Assembly (NCBI GenBank): GCA_021927905.1
Contig: BLLK01000069.1
Span: forward strand, 1,426,001-1,490,000
Direction: 5' to 3'
Source of the DNA: Chaetoceros tenuissimus
Taxonomy: Eukaryota; Bacillariophyta; Thalassiosirophyceae; Chaetocerotales; Chaetocerotaceae
Length of the DNA stretch: 64,000 nt
Both the position numbers and the translations under genes were made by a program. The notes under the pieces were generated by a model. The model was not told where the DNA came from. It worked only from the letters and a program-made list of their open reading frames with translations, and searched no databases. This document shows, in pieces, positions 12,401 to 22,784 of the stretch. Each line of letters opens with the position of its first letter. Position 1 is the first letter of the stretch.

Positions 12401-12718
12401 AGTACTAGTGTTTCTAATGTTGAAACTAGGACAAGAGAGGTTACCGCAAGAGGGGATGGGGAGTTGATTGGGAGCAACCACAACGGCACTCTTGCGTTCG
12501 AAGTGGTACTGAGAGACGCAGAAAACAATCGTAATGACGACTCCTTCGAGCTGAAACTATTCAACGCATCCGCGATCGAAAATCCATGGTCTAATGATCT
12601 AGATCCATTCATGGCAATAGAGGACTTGTCTGTAGAACAACAAGAAGAACTGAATATTACATTAGCATATAAACCTGTTCGATTCTTGAGTGGAGGAGTG
12701 ATTTTTGTGTCTGGCTAA
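6408..12718 (+). CDS. very large secreted protein, internal repeat, Vps62-like and PKD-like domains
   Basis: Two exons, 6408-6635 and 6719-12718, joined in phase 0 over an 83-nt GTGAGT...AAAG intron, give 2075 residues. The start at 6408 gives a secretory signal peptide (MKLHHLFLVARLLTC). Residues of about 363-563 are repeated at about 776-976 (see the repeat entries). Around residues 1190-1310 lies a Vps62/DUF946-like segment, with FWIWYPYNGPG and then GDHPTDWEQIILRFD. A hydrophobic, Ala-rich segment near residue 1441-1470 may be membrane-inserted. Two PKD-like beta domains follow near 1720-1910, each with a WGDG turn. There are many N-glycosylation sites. Domain content suggests a cell-surface or extracellular adhesive role, but this is inference; no catalytic motif is visible. 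Confidence 0.75.
7579..8181 (+). repeat. 603-bp in-frame direct repeat, copy A
   Basis: Nearly identical to 8818-9420, spaced exactly 1239 bp (413 codons). I found a single difference, CGCGAT versus CGCAAT, changing Asp to Asn. It encodes about 201 residues of the large secreted protein. The flanks of the two copies do not match, so the edges are sharp. Confidence 0.9.
8818..9420 (+). repeat. 603-bp in-frame direct repeat, copy B
   Basis: Second copy of the repeat at 7579-8181. Near-perfect DNA identity, including silent positions, implies very recent duplication or ongoing conversion; an assembly collapse or expansion artefact should also be considered. Confidence 0.9.
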
Positions 12719-13013
12719 GTTTGTAAGGTGTTTCTTCTGATGAAAACAGGGCTAAAAGAGAAAGAGGATTTTTTCTATCTGATTTCGTGATGCTTGTTTT
12801 TTAACCATATCTAGTGAGTTAGAGGTGCTCAAATTTAATAAAATAAATTTTAATTTAATTACAAATGTAGAGGTAGAAAACATTTTGATACGAGTGCATC
12901 TATTATGAGCCGAGAACAGTATTTGTATGGTAGATGATAACTACTGTATGGGTGGAAATGTTTCTACCCTGGAACTTCACATATTTACTATCGTAAGGTC
13001 TCGATGAAGTTTT
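12719..13013. other. intergenic after the large secreted protein gene
   Basis: AT-rich 3' flank of the gene ending at 12718. Nothing else recognised. Confidence 0.5.
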
Positions 13014-13185
13014 TGGATATGATCACATCGAAGATGATAAAAATGAGCTGATGGTTACAAAAGAAGAAGAAGTGATTAAAGAACTACAGGCTAGGCTAGG
13101 CTGAATACCGACTGGTGCGACGTGGAGGAACTCTGATTTGGTATATTACGTACTGAGAAGCTTAATTTTATACTATAGTTATTGT
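13014..13185 (+). pseudogene. fragment of the YbeY gene 3' end
   Basis: About 170 bp aligning with 4870-5036, i.e. the last ~40 codons of YbeY plus the following 3' flank. Small changes include a duplicated CTAGG that shifts the frame before the original stop. The upstream catalytic part is absent. Beyond 13185 the sequence leads straight into the 3' end of the intact lipoxygenase gene. Confidence 0.85.
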
Positions 13186-13302
13186 GCTCTTGCCTTCTCC
13201 TTCTTGTTGTTGCTGTCAGTATGGTGGATTTACTTTCAATTACCAAAGTTGATGATCATGTCTCAAATCATAGCATTCTTCTTTCAACCTAAGTCTTCAT
13301 CT

Positions 13303-14940
13303 TTAGGCATGAATGGAGCTTGTAATTTTATAAGGATCAATCATAAACTCTTGGATTTCAGAGGCAAGCGAGTCTGTGTAGGTTTTGTATGCTTTTAGAT
13401 TGTTTTCAAAGTCATTGTAAATATCTTTCATCTTCTGATCAGGTAGAACGTCTTTGATGGACTTTGTCTTTTGACCATCTTTTGGCAATAGGTAGTAGCG
13501 ATGTTTGTAAGCTGCAACGATGCTATTTCTTTTTTCCAATACTACGCCCTTTGTAGGAAGGCCATTCTTGTCAATAGCAGTTGGCATTACATCAAAGCTA
13601 AAGAAATATCCCGCGATATTATCATTACAATTGTGATGCCATAAGGAACCAGTATAAATCAGAGTCGCAATAATGTGAGCAATATCTGAAACAGTGATGT
13701 CATCAATATTATCTTTCCCGACAAGACTTGCAACTCCTCCAGGAAGTTGGGCCTGCAAAGTGGAAAGATATCTCTTTGTTGCACTATCCAATTCGCCATC
13801 CTTAAAGAATTCCTTGCACCATGCTTCAGTGAATTGCCGATAAATTTGAAAAATTTTCGCTGTACTTTGAATAGTTGGCAAACTGATGTCATCCAAGGGT
13901 AAGCCGTTAGTAGTGTATCTTTGTACAGGATCCAAGTAACGAATATCAAATTCATTAACATATTTTCTCATCATCTGGGCCAAATCCTTTAGATTGAAAC
14001 CGGAATAAGAAGGCACATTGCTCTTCTCAAATTTGATGAGACCGTCAATTAACTCATTATTGACTTTGGTAGTTTCGGTAATGAAAGGTTGCATTAGTAT
14101 TCGTAGATGATGACCCGAAGGCAAGTTCTCAAAGATAGCAAGGGCATTATTTTGAGCTCCAAGAATATGACAAAACGTCAAATGGTCGATAAAAGTAGTA
14201 TAATTATTCAGAGCAGCCAAGAAGCGTTTCTGAGCCATAGGATACCCGTTTGATGCAGGTTTGTAGACTGTACCATCAAATTCAATGGATTTAGTAACGT
14301 ACTTTGTACCGTCTTCATTCAATGATACTCTGGCAACCCCTCCAACTTTTACAAAAGGTTTACGAGGCTGAAAATTCTCAAAAATACTCAAATCTATGAC
14401 TAAGTCACCACTCTCTTTGTCAACTTGGGAGAATACTGAAAACGGTCCACGAGTCAACACGCCAGCAACCGCATCAGCATCTGGCATGAAATCAAGAGGA
14501 CGCAAAGGAAGGTCTGGCATCAATTTTTCAAATGTTGGATTCCACGGAGTACCTTCTCCAGTCCAAGGTCCCTTGTACTTAAATCCAAGGCTCAAGCGCT
14601 TCTTAATGAGAAGGGCAATCTTTTTTACACCTTCCAATTTAATCCTTTCACTCTTTGGGGTATTTTTAGAGAGGAAGGCATGTGTATCATCATTCTTAGG
14701 GTATCTCTCCTTGATGAGGATAGTCTTCGTATAACCGTCATCATCCTCGTGTGGTGGATAAAAATCCTGAACTATATCATCAGCCTTGATCTGTTTAATG
14801 AGAAACCTATTGAAAGTTTCATAAGGTCTCCACATTTCAGTCTGCTTGCTTCTAAGGTCTCTTTCTTCGGTTGTATAGGACTGACCAGAGACTCTTGAAG
14901 CAGTAAGAGCAGCAGTAAAGGCAACAGTCATGAACTTCAT
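13303..14940 (-). CDS. secreted lipoxygenase-family protein
   Basis: 545 residues from the Met at 14940. This start gives a signal peptide (MKFMTVAFTAALTASRVSG); the longer frame has no upstream ATG. Lipoxygenases are iron dioxygenases that make fatty-acid hydroperoxides, the first step to oxylipins. The first iron site H-x4-H is visible near residues 251-256 (DHLTFCH), followed by ENLPSGHHLRILMQPF, which fits the family pattern LPxxHPLxxLLxPH. The second site H-x3-N is in SLWHHNCNDN near residue 434. The protein ends in SSIHA rather than the usual terminal Ile, so the last iron ligand is uncertain. At 545 residues it is short, like compact bacterial forms, with no obvious PLAT domain. A decayed paralogue lies at 5031-5570. 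Confidence 0.75.
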   Translation of the reverse strand: MKFMTVAFTAALTASRVSGQSYTTEERDLRSKQTEMWRPYETFNRFLIKQIKADDIVQDFYPPHEDDDGYTKTILIKERYPKNDDTHAFLSKNTPKSERIKLEGVKKIALLIKKRLSLGFKYKGPWTGEGTPWNPTFEKLMPDLPLRPLDFMPDADAVAGVLTRGPFSVFSQVDKESGDLVIDLSIFENFQPRKPFVKVGGVARVSLNEDGTKYVTKSIEFDGTVYKPASNGYPMAQKRFLAALNNYTTFIDHLTFCHILGAQNNALAIFENLPSGHHLRILMQPFITETTKVNNELIDGLIKFEKSNVPSYSGFNLKDLAQMMRKYVNEFDIRYLDPVQRYTTNGLPLDDISLPTIQSTAKIFQIYRQFTEAWCKEFFKDGELDSATKRYLSTLQAQLPGGVASLVGKDNIDDITVSDIAHIIATLIYTGSLWHHNCNDNIAGYFFSFDVMPTAIDKNGLPTKGVVLEKRNSIVAAYKHRYYLLPKDGQKTKSIKDVLPDQKMKDIYNDFENNLKAYKTYTDSLASEIQEFMIDPYKITSSIHA

Positions 14941-15283
14941 CTTGACTACAAATTTATAATAATGTGCCCAATAAAGAAATGGCTTCTCCCGTTCAGGCGC
15001 GTTAGTTGTTGCGAACTCTTGAAGCAAAAGCGACAAGTAGCGCTTCTCGCTTTTGTTGAAGATATCTTTCTAGCTAGCTGGGACTATCTACTGTCCAAGA
15101 TCGCAAAAAGATACAAACAAGTCAGTAATAATCCTGACGGTCTGTGCGACAAGTTCCCAAGTTGATATGGTTACTTGCGTCGTTGTTGGCTAGGTACTCG
15201 TATGATGGTCGCTCTTATCGATCGCTTGGTTATTATTTCAAAAATAAATGATTCATTATGGACGACCCCTCCTCTTCAAATCA
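14941..15283. other. lipoxygenase promoter / methyltransferase 3' flank
   Basis: 343 bp upstream of the minus-strand lipoxygenase. 15099-15155 resembles 6020-6075 weakly, consistent with a shared ancient promoter. No gene seen. Confidence 0.4.
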
Positions 15284-16312
15284 TCAACAAATTGGAACAG
15301 ATCTTCGAAAAATCAATAGCGACAGCTGATATGGGGATTCTGGATGCATCACTCTTTTAAATGATCTTGTAGTATCGTCATCAAAAATGTACCCAAGCTG
15401 TTGAAATCTATCAATCAGGTAAAAGTTTGTGTGTAGATTAATGTGGCCAATGCCTTCTTGTTCTGGAGTTTGCCAAGACAACACAATTCCTTTGCAATTA
15501 TTGGCGTGTAGATTACGAATGAAAAGACCTTCGGAAGTTGATGGTACATGTTCTCCGACATTGATACTCATTGCCCACTCACTTTTTGGCACGTTTAGTA
15601 TAACAGTAAGGTCGGCATATTTAATGAATCCATAGGTGAACTCTTCGACGTCTGGAGCACCATCAAAACCACGGTAGATGAATGATCCAGGCAGCTTATT
15701 TTTCAATTCTACACCGAGATTACCGATCCCCGCACCAAATTCTGAAATGGACATGATTTCTTCCCCTTGCAGGAAATTCAAAAGAGCCGTAGTAAGATAA
15801 TGAGATGGAGCATGCATTTTATTTGGAATCGTAACACTTTTGCCATTTGGGTATGTAAGTATACCTCGAGAAGTATCCGTCTCATTCTGTAATTGCTTCA
15901 AACAATAACCACCTAAAGGAACTATTAACTCATCTCTATTCATCGTCAAAGCTTGATGACAATAATTTTTGCCACTTTCTTTCAGTTGATTTTGAGCCTT
16001 AATCATATACCTGAGAATACGATTTGACATGGTCACTCGTGATGAAGTTTGAACATCTTTTATATCATACATAGGAGGACAATCAAGTTTCCCAAAGCAT
16101 CCACAGGTGCAGTCACTTTGGTCTTGATATTGTGGTGGTTTTAGGAGTCGCTTCAACGTCTGGAAGAATATTTTCTCTGAAACCTTGTCTGTCTCCTTTC
16201 CAACTTTGATGGCGCTTGTGAGATCAAAATGTAGCTTCAACACTCCTAGGCAAAAGATGACCGAGATTGCAATCAACTTGCTGTTCATAATAGGATTCAT
16301 GAAAATAGTCAT
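15284..16312 (-). CDS. membrane-anchored methyltransferase-like protein
   Basis: 342 residues. A hydrophobic segment close to the N-terminus (LIAISVIFCLGVLKLHF) looks like a signal anchor, placing the rest in the secretory lumen. A Cys-rich patch (CTCGCFGKLDCPP) follows. Around residues 190-205 the string ISEFGAGIGNLGVEL matches motif I of class I S-adenosylmethionine methyltransferases, and the downstream region ending in GYIFDDDTT fits a Rossmann-like fold. The substrate cannot be read from the sequence. It is divergent from the secreted Cys-rich protein at 16689, which carries a similar CPCF motif. Confidence 0.55.
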   Translation of the reverse strand: MTIFMNPIMNSKLIAISVIFCLGVLKLHFDLTSAIKVGKETDKVSEKIFFQTLKRLLKPPQYQDQSDCTCGCFGKLDCPPMYDIKDVQTSSRVTMSNRILRYMIKAQNQLKESGKNYCHQALTMNRDELIVPLGGYCLKQLQNETDTSRGILTYPNGKSVTIPNKMHAPSHYLTTALLNFLQGEEIMSISEFGAGIGNLGVELKNKLPGSFIYRGFDGAPDVEEFTYGFIKYADLTVILNVPKSEWAMSINVGEHVPSTSEGLFIRNLHANNCKGIVLSWQTPEQEGIGHINLHTNFYLIDRFQQLGYIFDDDTTRSFKRVMHPESPYQLSLLIFRRSVPIC

Positions 16313-16688
16313 TGTTCTTTTGTAGTTCCACTCCTAGCTTTTCTTTACTTTCAATACCATCAATTCCTTTCCTAGTAGAAAAGCTCTAGCATGTATCTAT
16401 ACAATTCGAAATCATTGGCAGTACGTATGAAAACGATTTATTTGCTGGGTGATGATGGATGTGGTTGGTGTGGAATACCTTGAGGAAAAAGAAAAAGACC
16501 GCTCCTCGGAGAAAAATGACTAAACAAAATAAATGGTTCAGTCCCATCTGGGAATCAACAAAAAATCTGTACCAAATTATTTTGAAGAAAAATTGGTACA
16601 ACTCATGCAGTGCTTTCAATCATGCAGTCATCTTCCTACTTCCTATGAATGAACAATAGTTCACACAATCATTATATCAAATATTATC
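16313..16688. other. divergent promoter region
   Basis: 376 bp between the methyltransferase-like gene and the Cys-rich secreted gene. AT-rich, no recognisable element. Confidence 0.45.
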
Positions 16689-17558
16689 ATGTATTCTACT
16701 CTATTTCGTATAGCTCTCAGCATTGCCGTCATTTTTTCGAGAGTAGATGCAACGTCTGTATCTCAATTACATTGCGGTATAAGCTACAATGAACAAGTTG
16801 AAGGGTTGGCAGTTGAGGAATGCGATGAAATATGTGCCGTAGATGAATTTTGTGCAGGTTATGAATATTCATCTCAGTCAGAAACATGTCTCTTCCTTTA
16901 TGGCTTTGAAATTCAAGCAAAAATAGAGCAGAGGAAGCTTATGTTACCAATGATGGATGGACTTTGCCTCAGGAACGAGTCTGAATTCATTCGCAACGAA
17001 TTTGATTGTATGAAACGAGAACTTGTATCAGTCTCGGCTGATATGAATGAGTGCATTGCTCTTTGCGATCAAACGTGCTCTGGACTTCGGTTCAATATGG
17101 TTGAGCAAACTTGTTTCTTATATACTAGCATTTCTACTGGAAATGAATCTGACATTTGCTTACGATCAGACTTCATAACTTCTGATGTTTCTGAAACTGA
17201 AACAGAAGAATCAAATATCAAAACGACAGCAAGTCCAACTGTAAAAGATGCTCCTACCATTCCTGATGAGTCTGAATTACCAGAGAAACCTGCTTTGAAC
17301 AAAACCAATACAATCACATGCCCATGTTTTTCTGCTGCTGATTTCAAAGAATCCTTTAGAACGTCGAAATTGAACAAAGAAAGGTCCTGTAGGAAAGACG
17401 AAAATAGGCTTTGGGGGCTTGAGTTTGATGACAAGTCATTCTTCAAAATCAATTTGAGAAAAAAACTTTGTAATAGTAATGGACAACAGCAACAAATATC
17501 TTCTCGAAGGGAAACAAAGGCTTGTAGAAGGTTACTGCGAAAAATGTGTTCTAGTTGA
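16689..17558 (+). CDS. secreted cysteine-rich protein (PAN/Apple-like)
   Basis: 289 residues with a signal peptide (MYSTLFRIALSIAVIFSRVDA). Two repeated Cys-rich units (about residues 28-95 and 105-160) share the pattern of spaced cysteines around CDEICAVDEFCAGYEYS and CIALCDQTCSGLRFN, which resembles PAN/Apple adhesion modules. A Thr/Pro/Glu-rich linker follows, then a final Cys-containing segment starting CPCFSAADF. Such proteins usually bind glycans or proteins outside the cell. The family assignment is tentative. The 3' end faces the Sec23 gene with under 100 bp between them. Confidence 0.5.
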   Translation: MYSTLFRIALSIAVIFSRVDATSVSQLHCGISYNEQVEGLAVEECDEICAVDEFCAGYEYSSQSETCLFLYGFEIQAKIEQRKLMLPMMDGLCLRNESEFIRNEFDCMKRELVSVSADMNECIALCDQTCSGLRFNMVEQTCFLYTSISTGNESDICLRSDFITSDVSETETEESNIKTTASPTVKDAPTIPDESELPEKPALNKTNTITCPCFSAADFKESFRTSKLNKERSCRKDENRLWGLEFDDKSFFKINLRKKLCNSNGQQQQISSRRETKACRRLLRKMCSS

Positions 17559-17653
17559 GAGAAATGCAAACTTATTGATAATATATAGGTTTTGTAGACA
17601 TCCTTCTAAAATGATATTTAGATTAGACTTTTACTTCTTCCTGGTGAATACCT

Positions 17654-20125
17654 TTACTCTTGAACTGCTAGCTTCATCAAATGCTCCATGAATACTCTGA
17701 GAGAAACATCATCAGTGAATACAGCTGTTCCAGCACCTCCTTCACTATTGTGTGATACACTTGGGTTGAGCTTTGCCATCAAGAATCTAGCTTCAGACTT
17801 GTGTTGATCACAAACAATGTATCTAGGAACAGGGAAACGAGAGTCCATGATCATTTGAGCATCAGTCTGAGGAGCTTCCAACAAGTTTCTGAATGCCTCA
17901 TGCTCATCCTGCTCATGGTATTTAGCCTCTCTCCACGCAGCAATTGTTTCACCATGAAATACAACAACATGGAAAAATGTATCGAGAAGTAAAATTGTAT
18001 TTGGCTGCACCGAGACAGAATCCAAAAGTGCAGGTTGTGGTGGACCGTCAAATGAGTATGATAAGAGTGTAGGCTGAATCATTACCAAACTGTTCGTTGT
18101 GTTTTCACGGTTGAGAATGTATCGATAATATGTAGCTTCATCAGGACTAGAGTTGAATAACTGCAAAAATTGTGACCGACGAAGATGGAACATAAACTGT
18201 GGGAACAAACTAAATTGTGGAGTCAAACGGAATGACGAAGGATCGTCTGGAACATAATCTGCAAATTTATTGCACATTCGAATCAGACTTCTATCAACCC
18301 AACGCATAACATCCGAAACATCTTCATTCTCAGTGCGGTGAACAGCAAGACGCGCAGTAAGCACAGCAGCTGCTTCCTGATCAAAACTGAATTTAATTGG
18401 AGAAATATCAGGTCCCATTTGTTGTCCTTGTTGCTGTTGTGCAGGAGGAGCCATGTTATGCCATGGCCCACAGATAGTTGTACTTCTGAGTCTTGTTCTT
18501 CCATTGGAATGTTGATACTTTGTCAAAAATTGTACATATCTTCTCTTTCCTTCTGGAAGTTGCGTGTTGGCTGGAACAGCAACTTCAAAATACAAAGCAA
18601 CTGTAGTTCCAGGATCAATTCCTCCAAGTCCCCATGCGCTTGTTCCTCCCTTTCCAATTTCAATATCACTCACGTTTCCTCCCTTCTTATCAAAAGATGA
18701 AACTGGTCCAATCGCTCCTTGAATCTTACATTCTCTAGATGTTACAACTTCCAAAGACGCACCGAATGCCATCGACATCAATCCTCCGTCTGGATTTTGC
18801 CCAACTCCTTGAATCTCGTCTGGATATCTCTTGAAGACTCTCATGAGACTCTCCTTGAAAACACTCTGACCAAAAGAATCTCCAAGCACCATGAGTCCAC
18901 CAGTAGCTTCAACTAGTCCTTGCATTTCCAACATTCCCACCTGATCCAAACTACAAGCGAAAATATCCACAACATGCATTGGAGCTGAAGTCTTTGGAGC
19001 AGTATTCCCCTTCTTTCCTGTAGTAGATCCACCAGACTGTCTTGCTGCCAACTTTGCATAATATTCACACGCAGGTTTATGCATAGGCTCTGCATTCTTT
19101 GCCAAATCAGCATGGGATCTCATATCACAAGTTTTCATTCTCGAAACAATTGCTCCTGGTCCAGAAGTACATGGCCCTCCTGTGAAAAGCATTACACGTC
19201 CTCCACGTCTTGGACAACCCAATTCCAAAATAGAACTTGCAACAGACAATGCACATCCTGTACAACGAGCAGTACGTCTATCAGCTGGAACTGGCCATGG
19301 ATCTTTCTTTAGATCTTCTAGGATAGATTCAAGGGTAAGACTACATTCAGAAACAGGAAGAAGGAATCTAGATAATATCTGTGCACCTGGTCCAGCATAC
19401 TGTGGTGTAGGCGCAGGAGGCGGTGCAGATCCAGGAGGTCCAGGAGGAGCTTGTTGCTGAGGTTGTTGTCTAGCTTGATTTTTCAATCCACAACCGAGCA
19501 ATTCTTGGACTTTACTAGGAACGTACTCCTTGTTTCCACGAAGAACGTAATTCTTTTGGATACCTTCAAAGCCAAGTTCATGCACTTGAACATTTGTTCC
19601 ATAGGTGATGAGACCAACAAGGCAATCTTCAGGAAGCAGTTGCAAAGCTTGTGAAATGCTATCTGCAAGCTCCTTCAGTTCTTCCTCATGACTACAGATA
19701 TCAACTACAAAGATGAATACTGGCGGTCCTGCTGGAGGAATGGACGGCAATTCATATTCACAAGTAGTGTACTGAGGAATAAGTTCAGCTGGAAGATTCT
19801 GTTCGCTAATATTCTCTGCATAATGTGGAGGAAAATGATTACGAGAGTTACAGAAAGGACAGACCCAGAGCTTGCTACGGAAATCCACCTGGCAGTAAGG
19901 ATTCAGCACTGCTTTACAGGAAGTAGAAGAGCAACGTACTGGTTCGTATGGTAGAGCCTGCGGAGGAGCAGAAGTTGGAGGTAGTTGAGCTAGAGGAGTA
20001 TAAAGTGCTCCAAGCGGTGCAATGATGCGTGTTGCTTCAAGTCTAGAGCTAGGCCATGTGTGGAAAGATAGGCGAACCCCATGGGTGACTTCCATAGACG
20101 TAACGTCCCAACCTTGATCTTGCAT
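17654..20125 (-). CDS. SEC23: COPII coat protein Sec23
   Basis: 823 residues in one exon, close to the usual Sec23 length. Sec23 is the GTPase-activating subunit for Sar1 in the inner COPII coat that buds vesicles from the ER. The start fits the family ([20 protein letters not shown]). The zinc finger lies near residues 63-92 (RCSSTSC ... [13 protein letters not shown]). The trunk domain includes [16 protein letters not shown], then the beta-sandwich and helical regions, and the C-terminal gelsolin-like domain with [16 protein letters not shown] Pro/Gln-rich insertion (about residues 217-240) is species-specific. Neighbours are not functionally linked. Confidence 0.95.
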   Translation of the reverse strand: MQDQGWDVTSMEVTHGVRLSFHTWPSSRLEATRIIAPLGALYTPLAQLPPTSAPPQALPYEPVRCSSTSCKAVLNPYCQVDFRSKLWVCPFCNSRNHFPPHYAENISEQNLPAELIPQYTTCEYELPSIPPAGPPVFIFVVDICSHEEELKELADSISQALQLLPEDCLVGLITYGTNVQVHELGFEGIQKNYVLRGNKEYVPSKVQELLGCGLKNQARQQPQQQAPPGPPGSAPPPAPTPQYAGPGAQILSRFLLPVSECSLTLESILEDLKKDPWPVPADRRTARCTGCALSVASSILELGCPRRGGRVMLFTGGPCTSGPGAIVSRMKTCDMRSHADLAKNAEPMHKPACEYYAKLAARQSGGSTTGKKGNTAPKTSAPMHVVDIFACSLDQVGMLEMQGLVEATGGLMVLGDSFGQSVFKESLMRVFKRYPDEIQGVGQNPDGGLMSMAFGASLEVVTSRECKIQGAIGPVSSFDKKGGNVSDIEIGKGGTSAWGLGGIDPGTTVALYFEVAVPANTQLPEGKRRYVQFLTKYQHSNGRTRLRSTTICGPWHNMAPPAQQQQGQQMGPDISPIKFSFDQEAAAVLTARLAVHRTENEDVSDVMRWVDRSLIRMCNKFADYVPDDPSSFRLTPQFSLFPQFMFHLRRSQFLQLFNSSPDEATYYRYILNRENTTNSLVMIQPTLLSYSFDGPPQPALLDSVSVQPNTILLLDTFFHVVVFHGETIAAWREAKYHEQDEHEAFRNLLEAPQTDAQMIMDSRFPVPRYIVCDQHKSEARFLMAKLNPSVSHNSEGGAGTAVFTDDVSLRVFMEHLMKLAVQE

Positions 20126-20491
20126 CTTTTTTCAAGTTTTTTAGATGTATAGAAATTAGGCGAATATAGAGAAGATCTAACAGCTGCTTTGTTGAAAACA
20201 GAATGTTTAGAACGAGTAGGAAGCTAGTGGAATGTTTGAATGATGGTCGTTGTTGTTGGTGAAAATGCCATTGGATTTTGGATCTCTTGATCTCTTTCTC
20301 TTCTCTATGCTGTGTTCATCGCTGTGTAATAACGGTTGCATAGTGAAACCGTTACCTTATTAAAAACGTCTTGAATCAGGCTCACTTTTTGTTCACCTCG
20401 AAGAATAGAGTGAGTCCAGTGAAGCGACTACAAAGTACTCATGCATTATCATACCTACTAAAAGGATTGAAATAATTTATTACTTATTATA
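20126..20491. other. Sec23 promoter and glycosylase 3' flank
   Basis: 366 bp upstream of minus-strand Sec23 and downstream of the minus-strand glycosylase fusion. No feature recognised. Confidence 0.45.
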
Positions 20492-22566
20492 TTAGTCCAC
20501 GTTCCAATCAATTGGTTCTTTTCCGTATTTCTCGAGGGCAGCATTACATTTACTGAAACAATGACTTCCCTATTCAAACAGTGAGTAAAAAAATACATGA
20601 GATTTTTCAAATATATCCATCTATTCACATAAAAGAGAGAATTCAGTAAATGCACTTACAAGAAAAGGATAGGCAGTTTTAGTTGCACCTAAAGGAGAAG
20701 GATGGGAGGTCGCAATCACCTTGTGTTTGGACTGATCAACAACACTTCCTTTCATCTGCGCTGGTTTTCCCCATAAAAGAAATACTATACCTTCCTTCTT
20801 TTCATTAAGTTTCTCCACGACTTCATCAGAAAAATCTTCCCAGCCCATCTTTGCGTGACTATTAGCTTTACCTTCTCGAACAGTGGATACAGCATTGAGG
20901 AGCAAAACACCTTGCTCTGCCCACTTCTCTAGGTTACCGTGATCTGGAATTTCAATATCCAAATCACTATTTAATTCTTTGTAGATATTTTTCAGAGAGG
21001 GAGGGACTTTCATTCCCTTTTGAACAGAAAAACTCAATCCGTGCGCTTGTCCCTCACCATGATATGGATCTATGTAATGTGATTAGGTACAGTTTTAGTT
21101 CTTGATTGTATATACATACAAGGAATGAATACGAAGTAGAGCTTACCTTGACCAATAATCACAACTTTGACTTTATCAAATGGACACTTGTTCAAAGCAG
21201 TGAAAACATCCTGAGATAATGGATAAACTGTGTGAAATCTTCTCTCGCTTTGAACAAATCGACTCAGGCGATCAAATTTTTCAGACCCAAGGAATGTAGA
21301 TAATTCATTCTTCCAGCTCTCGCATTCTAACGCGTCAATAAGTGTGACATTTTCGTCTTGTCGAGGTACATATTCATATTCCACAGCTGGTTTCGTTTTT
21401 CTCGCTTTTGGAGTTGCACTCTTTTCATTTGCCATTGATAGTCTCTCTGATAAAGGCATGAATAATTGACTCTCTACATACCAAATTGTTCTACCATGAG
21501 GTCCGTTTGTATTGCGAAGTATTGCTTCACCATCTGGACTAATTTCTTGTCCATAGCATTGGAGAGAGAATGTGTAGCCACCCTCATTCCCATCTACATC
21601 TCTATATGACCCCCCTCTTCTGGTCATTCCTTGTTTTTGATAGGAGGAGGTTGCTACATCAATGATTTCATCGTACAGTGTCCTAGCTTGAATGTCAGAT
21701 ATCTCGTCAAGCGAGGCCCAAGGGTCAAGTTTAGAGCGAAATAAAACTTCTGCAAGAATGTAGTTTCCAACGCCAGCGATCTTCTTCTGATCCATTAAGA
21801 ATTTTGATAGATTCATACTTTGTCTTGGCTTTCGGAATAGGTCAAGGAAAAGTTCTGGGCTAATTTCATCATCAAGAATATCTGGACCTAGACTGTTCAA
21901 TTTGTCCACCAACTCTTGCTTTGACAATGAAAATTTCAATGTACCAAAGTTTCGTGTGTCATAGTAATACACCTTTTTAGTTTGTTTTTCTGGGTTGGTT
22001 GGGCCTTCATCCAAGAACTCAAAATACCATCGTGGCTGTTTGTGAGCTGTACCATCATCTTCATCAGCATTGAATGTATCTCTTACAAATCTTCCTGACA
22101 TTCCCAATGTAATCCAGATTGAACGATAAAAGTCATCGTCTGAATTATCAACCCCATCTTTCTCTTTCCCTTGATCAAGAGATAGCCAAATGAATTTCCC
22201 TTTACAATTCCAACTAGTCACGACATCAATATTTTCAGTAGGATCTGCCATGTAATTTGTCATTGTATTACGAAAGTCTTCAAAGCCAGATGGTTTTCCA
22301 TGTGTTGTATATCGCCCAGAAACGAATTGGAGGTTCACAAGACGCTTGCCAACACCACCTTGGAGCTGATCTACGAGTGTCTTCACCTCCGGCCCTTCTG
22401 GCATCATGGTAATCCTGCTTCTTTGAAACCCTCTACTCAATTGTTTTCGATGTGGTCTCATTTTTATCCTCGCTTTCGAAGCAAAAGACGATGTAAGCGA
22501 CAATGAAAATCCATGTTGAAGAATAGACAGCATGAGAATAGAGCAGGTGTAAATATGTCTATTCAT
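20492..22566 (-). CDS. fusion DNA glycosylase: Fpg/Nei domain + uracil-DNA glycosylase
   Basis: Three exons, 21147-22566, 20660-21069 and 20492-20569, separated by 77-nt and 90-nt GT-AG introns, give 635 residues. Both junctions restore UNG motifs exactly. The N-terminal half is a plant/fungal-type formamidopyrimidine glycosylase: [10 protein letters not shown] with the catalytic Pro and Glu, an H2TH region ([20 protein letters not shown]) and a zincless finger ending [12 protein letters not shown]. The C-terminal half is family-1 [21 protein letters not shown] with the catalytic Asp, LLWGKPAQ, the HPSPL leucine loop and C-terminal EPIDW. It would remove oxidised bases and uracil, starting base-excision repair. 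A ~54-residue presequence precedes MMPEGPE and looks organellar. Fpg chemistry needs a free N-terminal Pro, so processing or internal initiation at 22404 would be required. Confidence 0.9.
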
Positions 22567-22784
22567 CTCAGATCATTAGCTAGTATTTTTAGATTTATGC
22601 CTCCAGAAGAGAGTTGTATGTGAAAAGTAATGGTGGTGGATGTTGTGTGATATTTATTTGCCAACGTCATTGTGGAATGAGGTGTCCTTTTCTTTTATGT
22701 CTCCCTTTTCCCTTCTCTTCTCTTTCCATACTTAAAACTCAGACACACCCTATGTTGTGAGTGTCATTGCTCATAGTCATTGGA

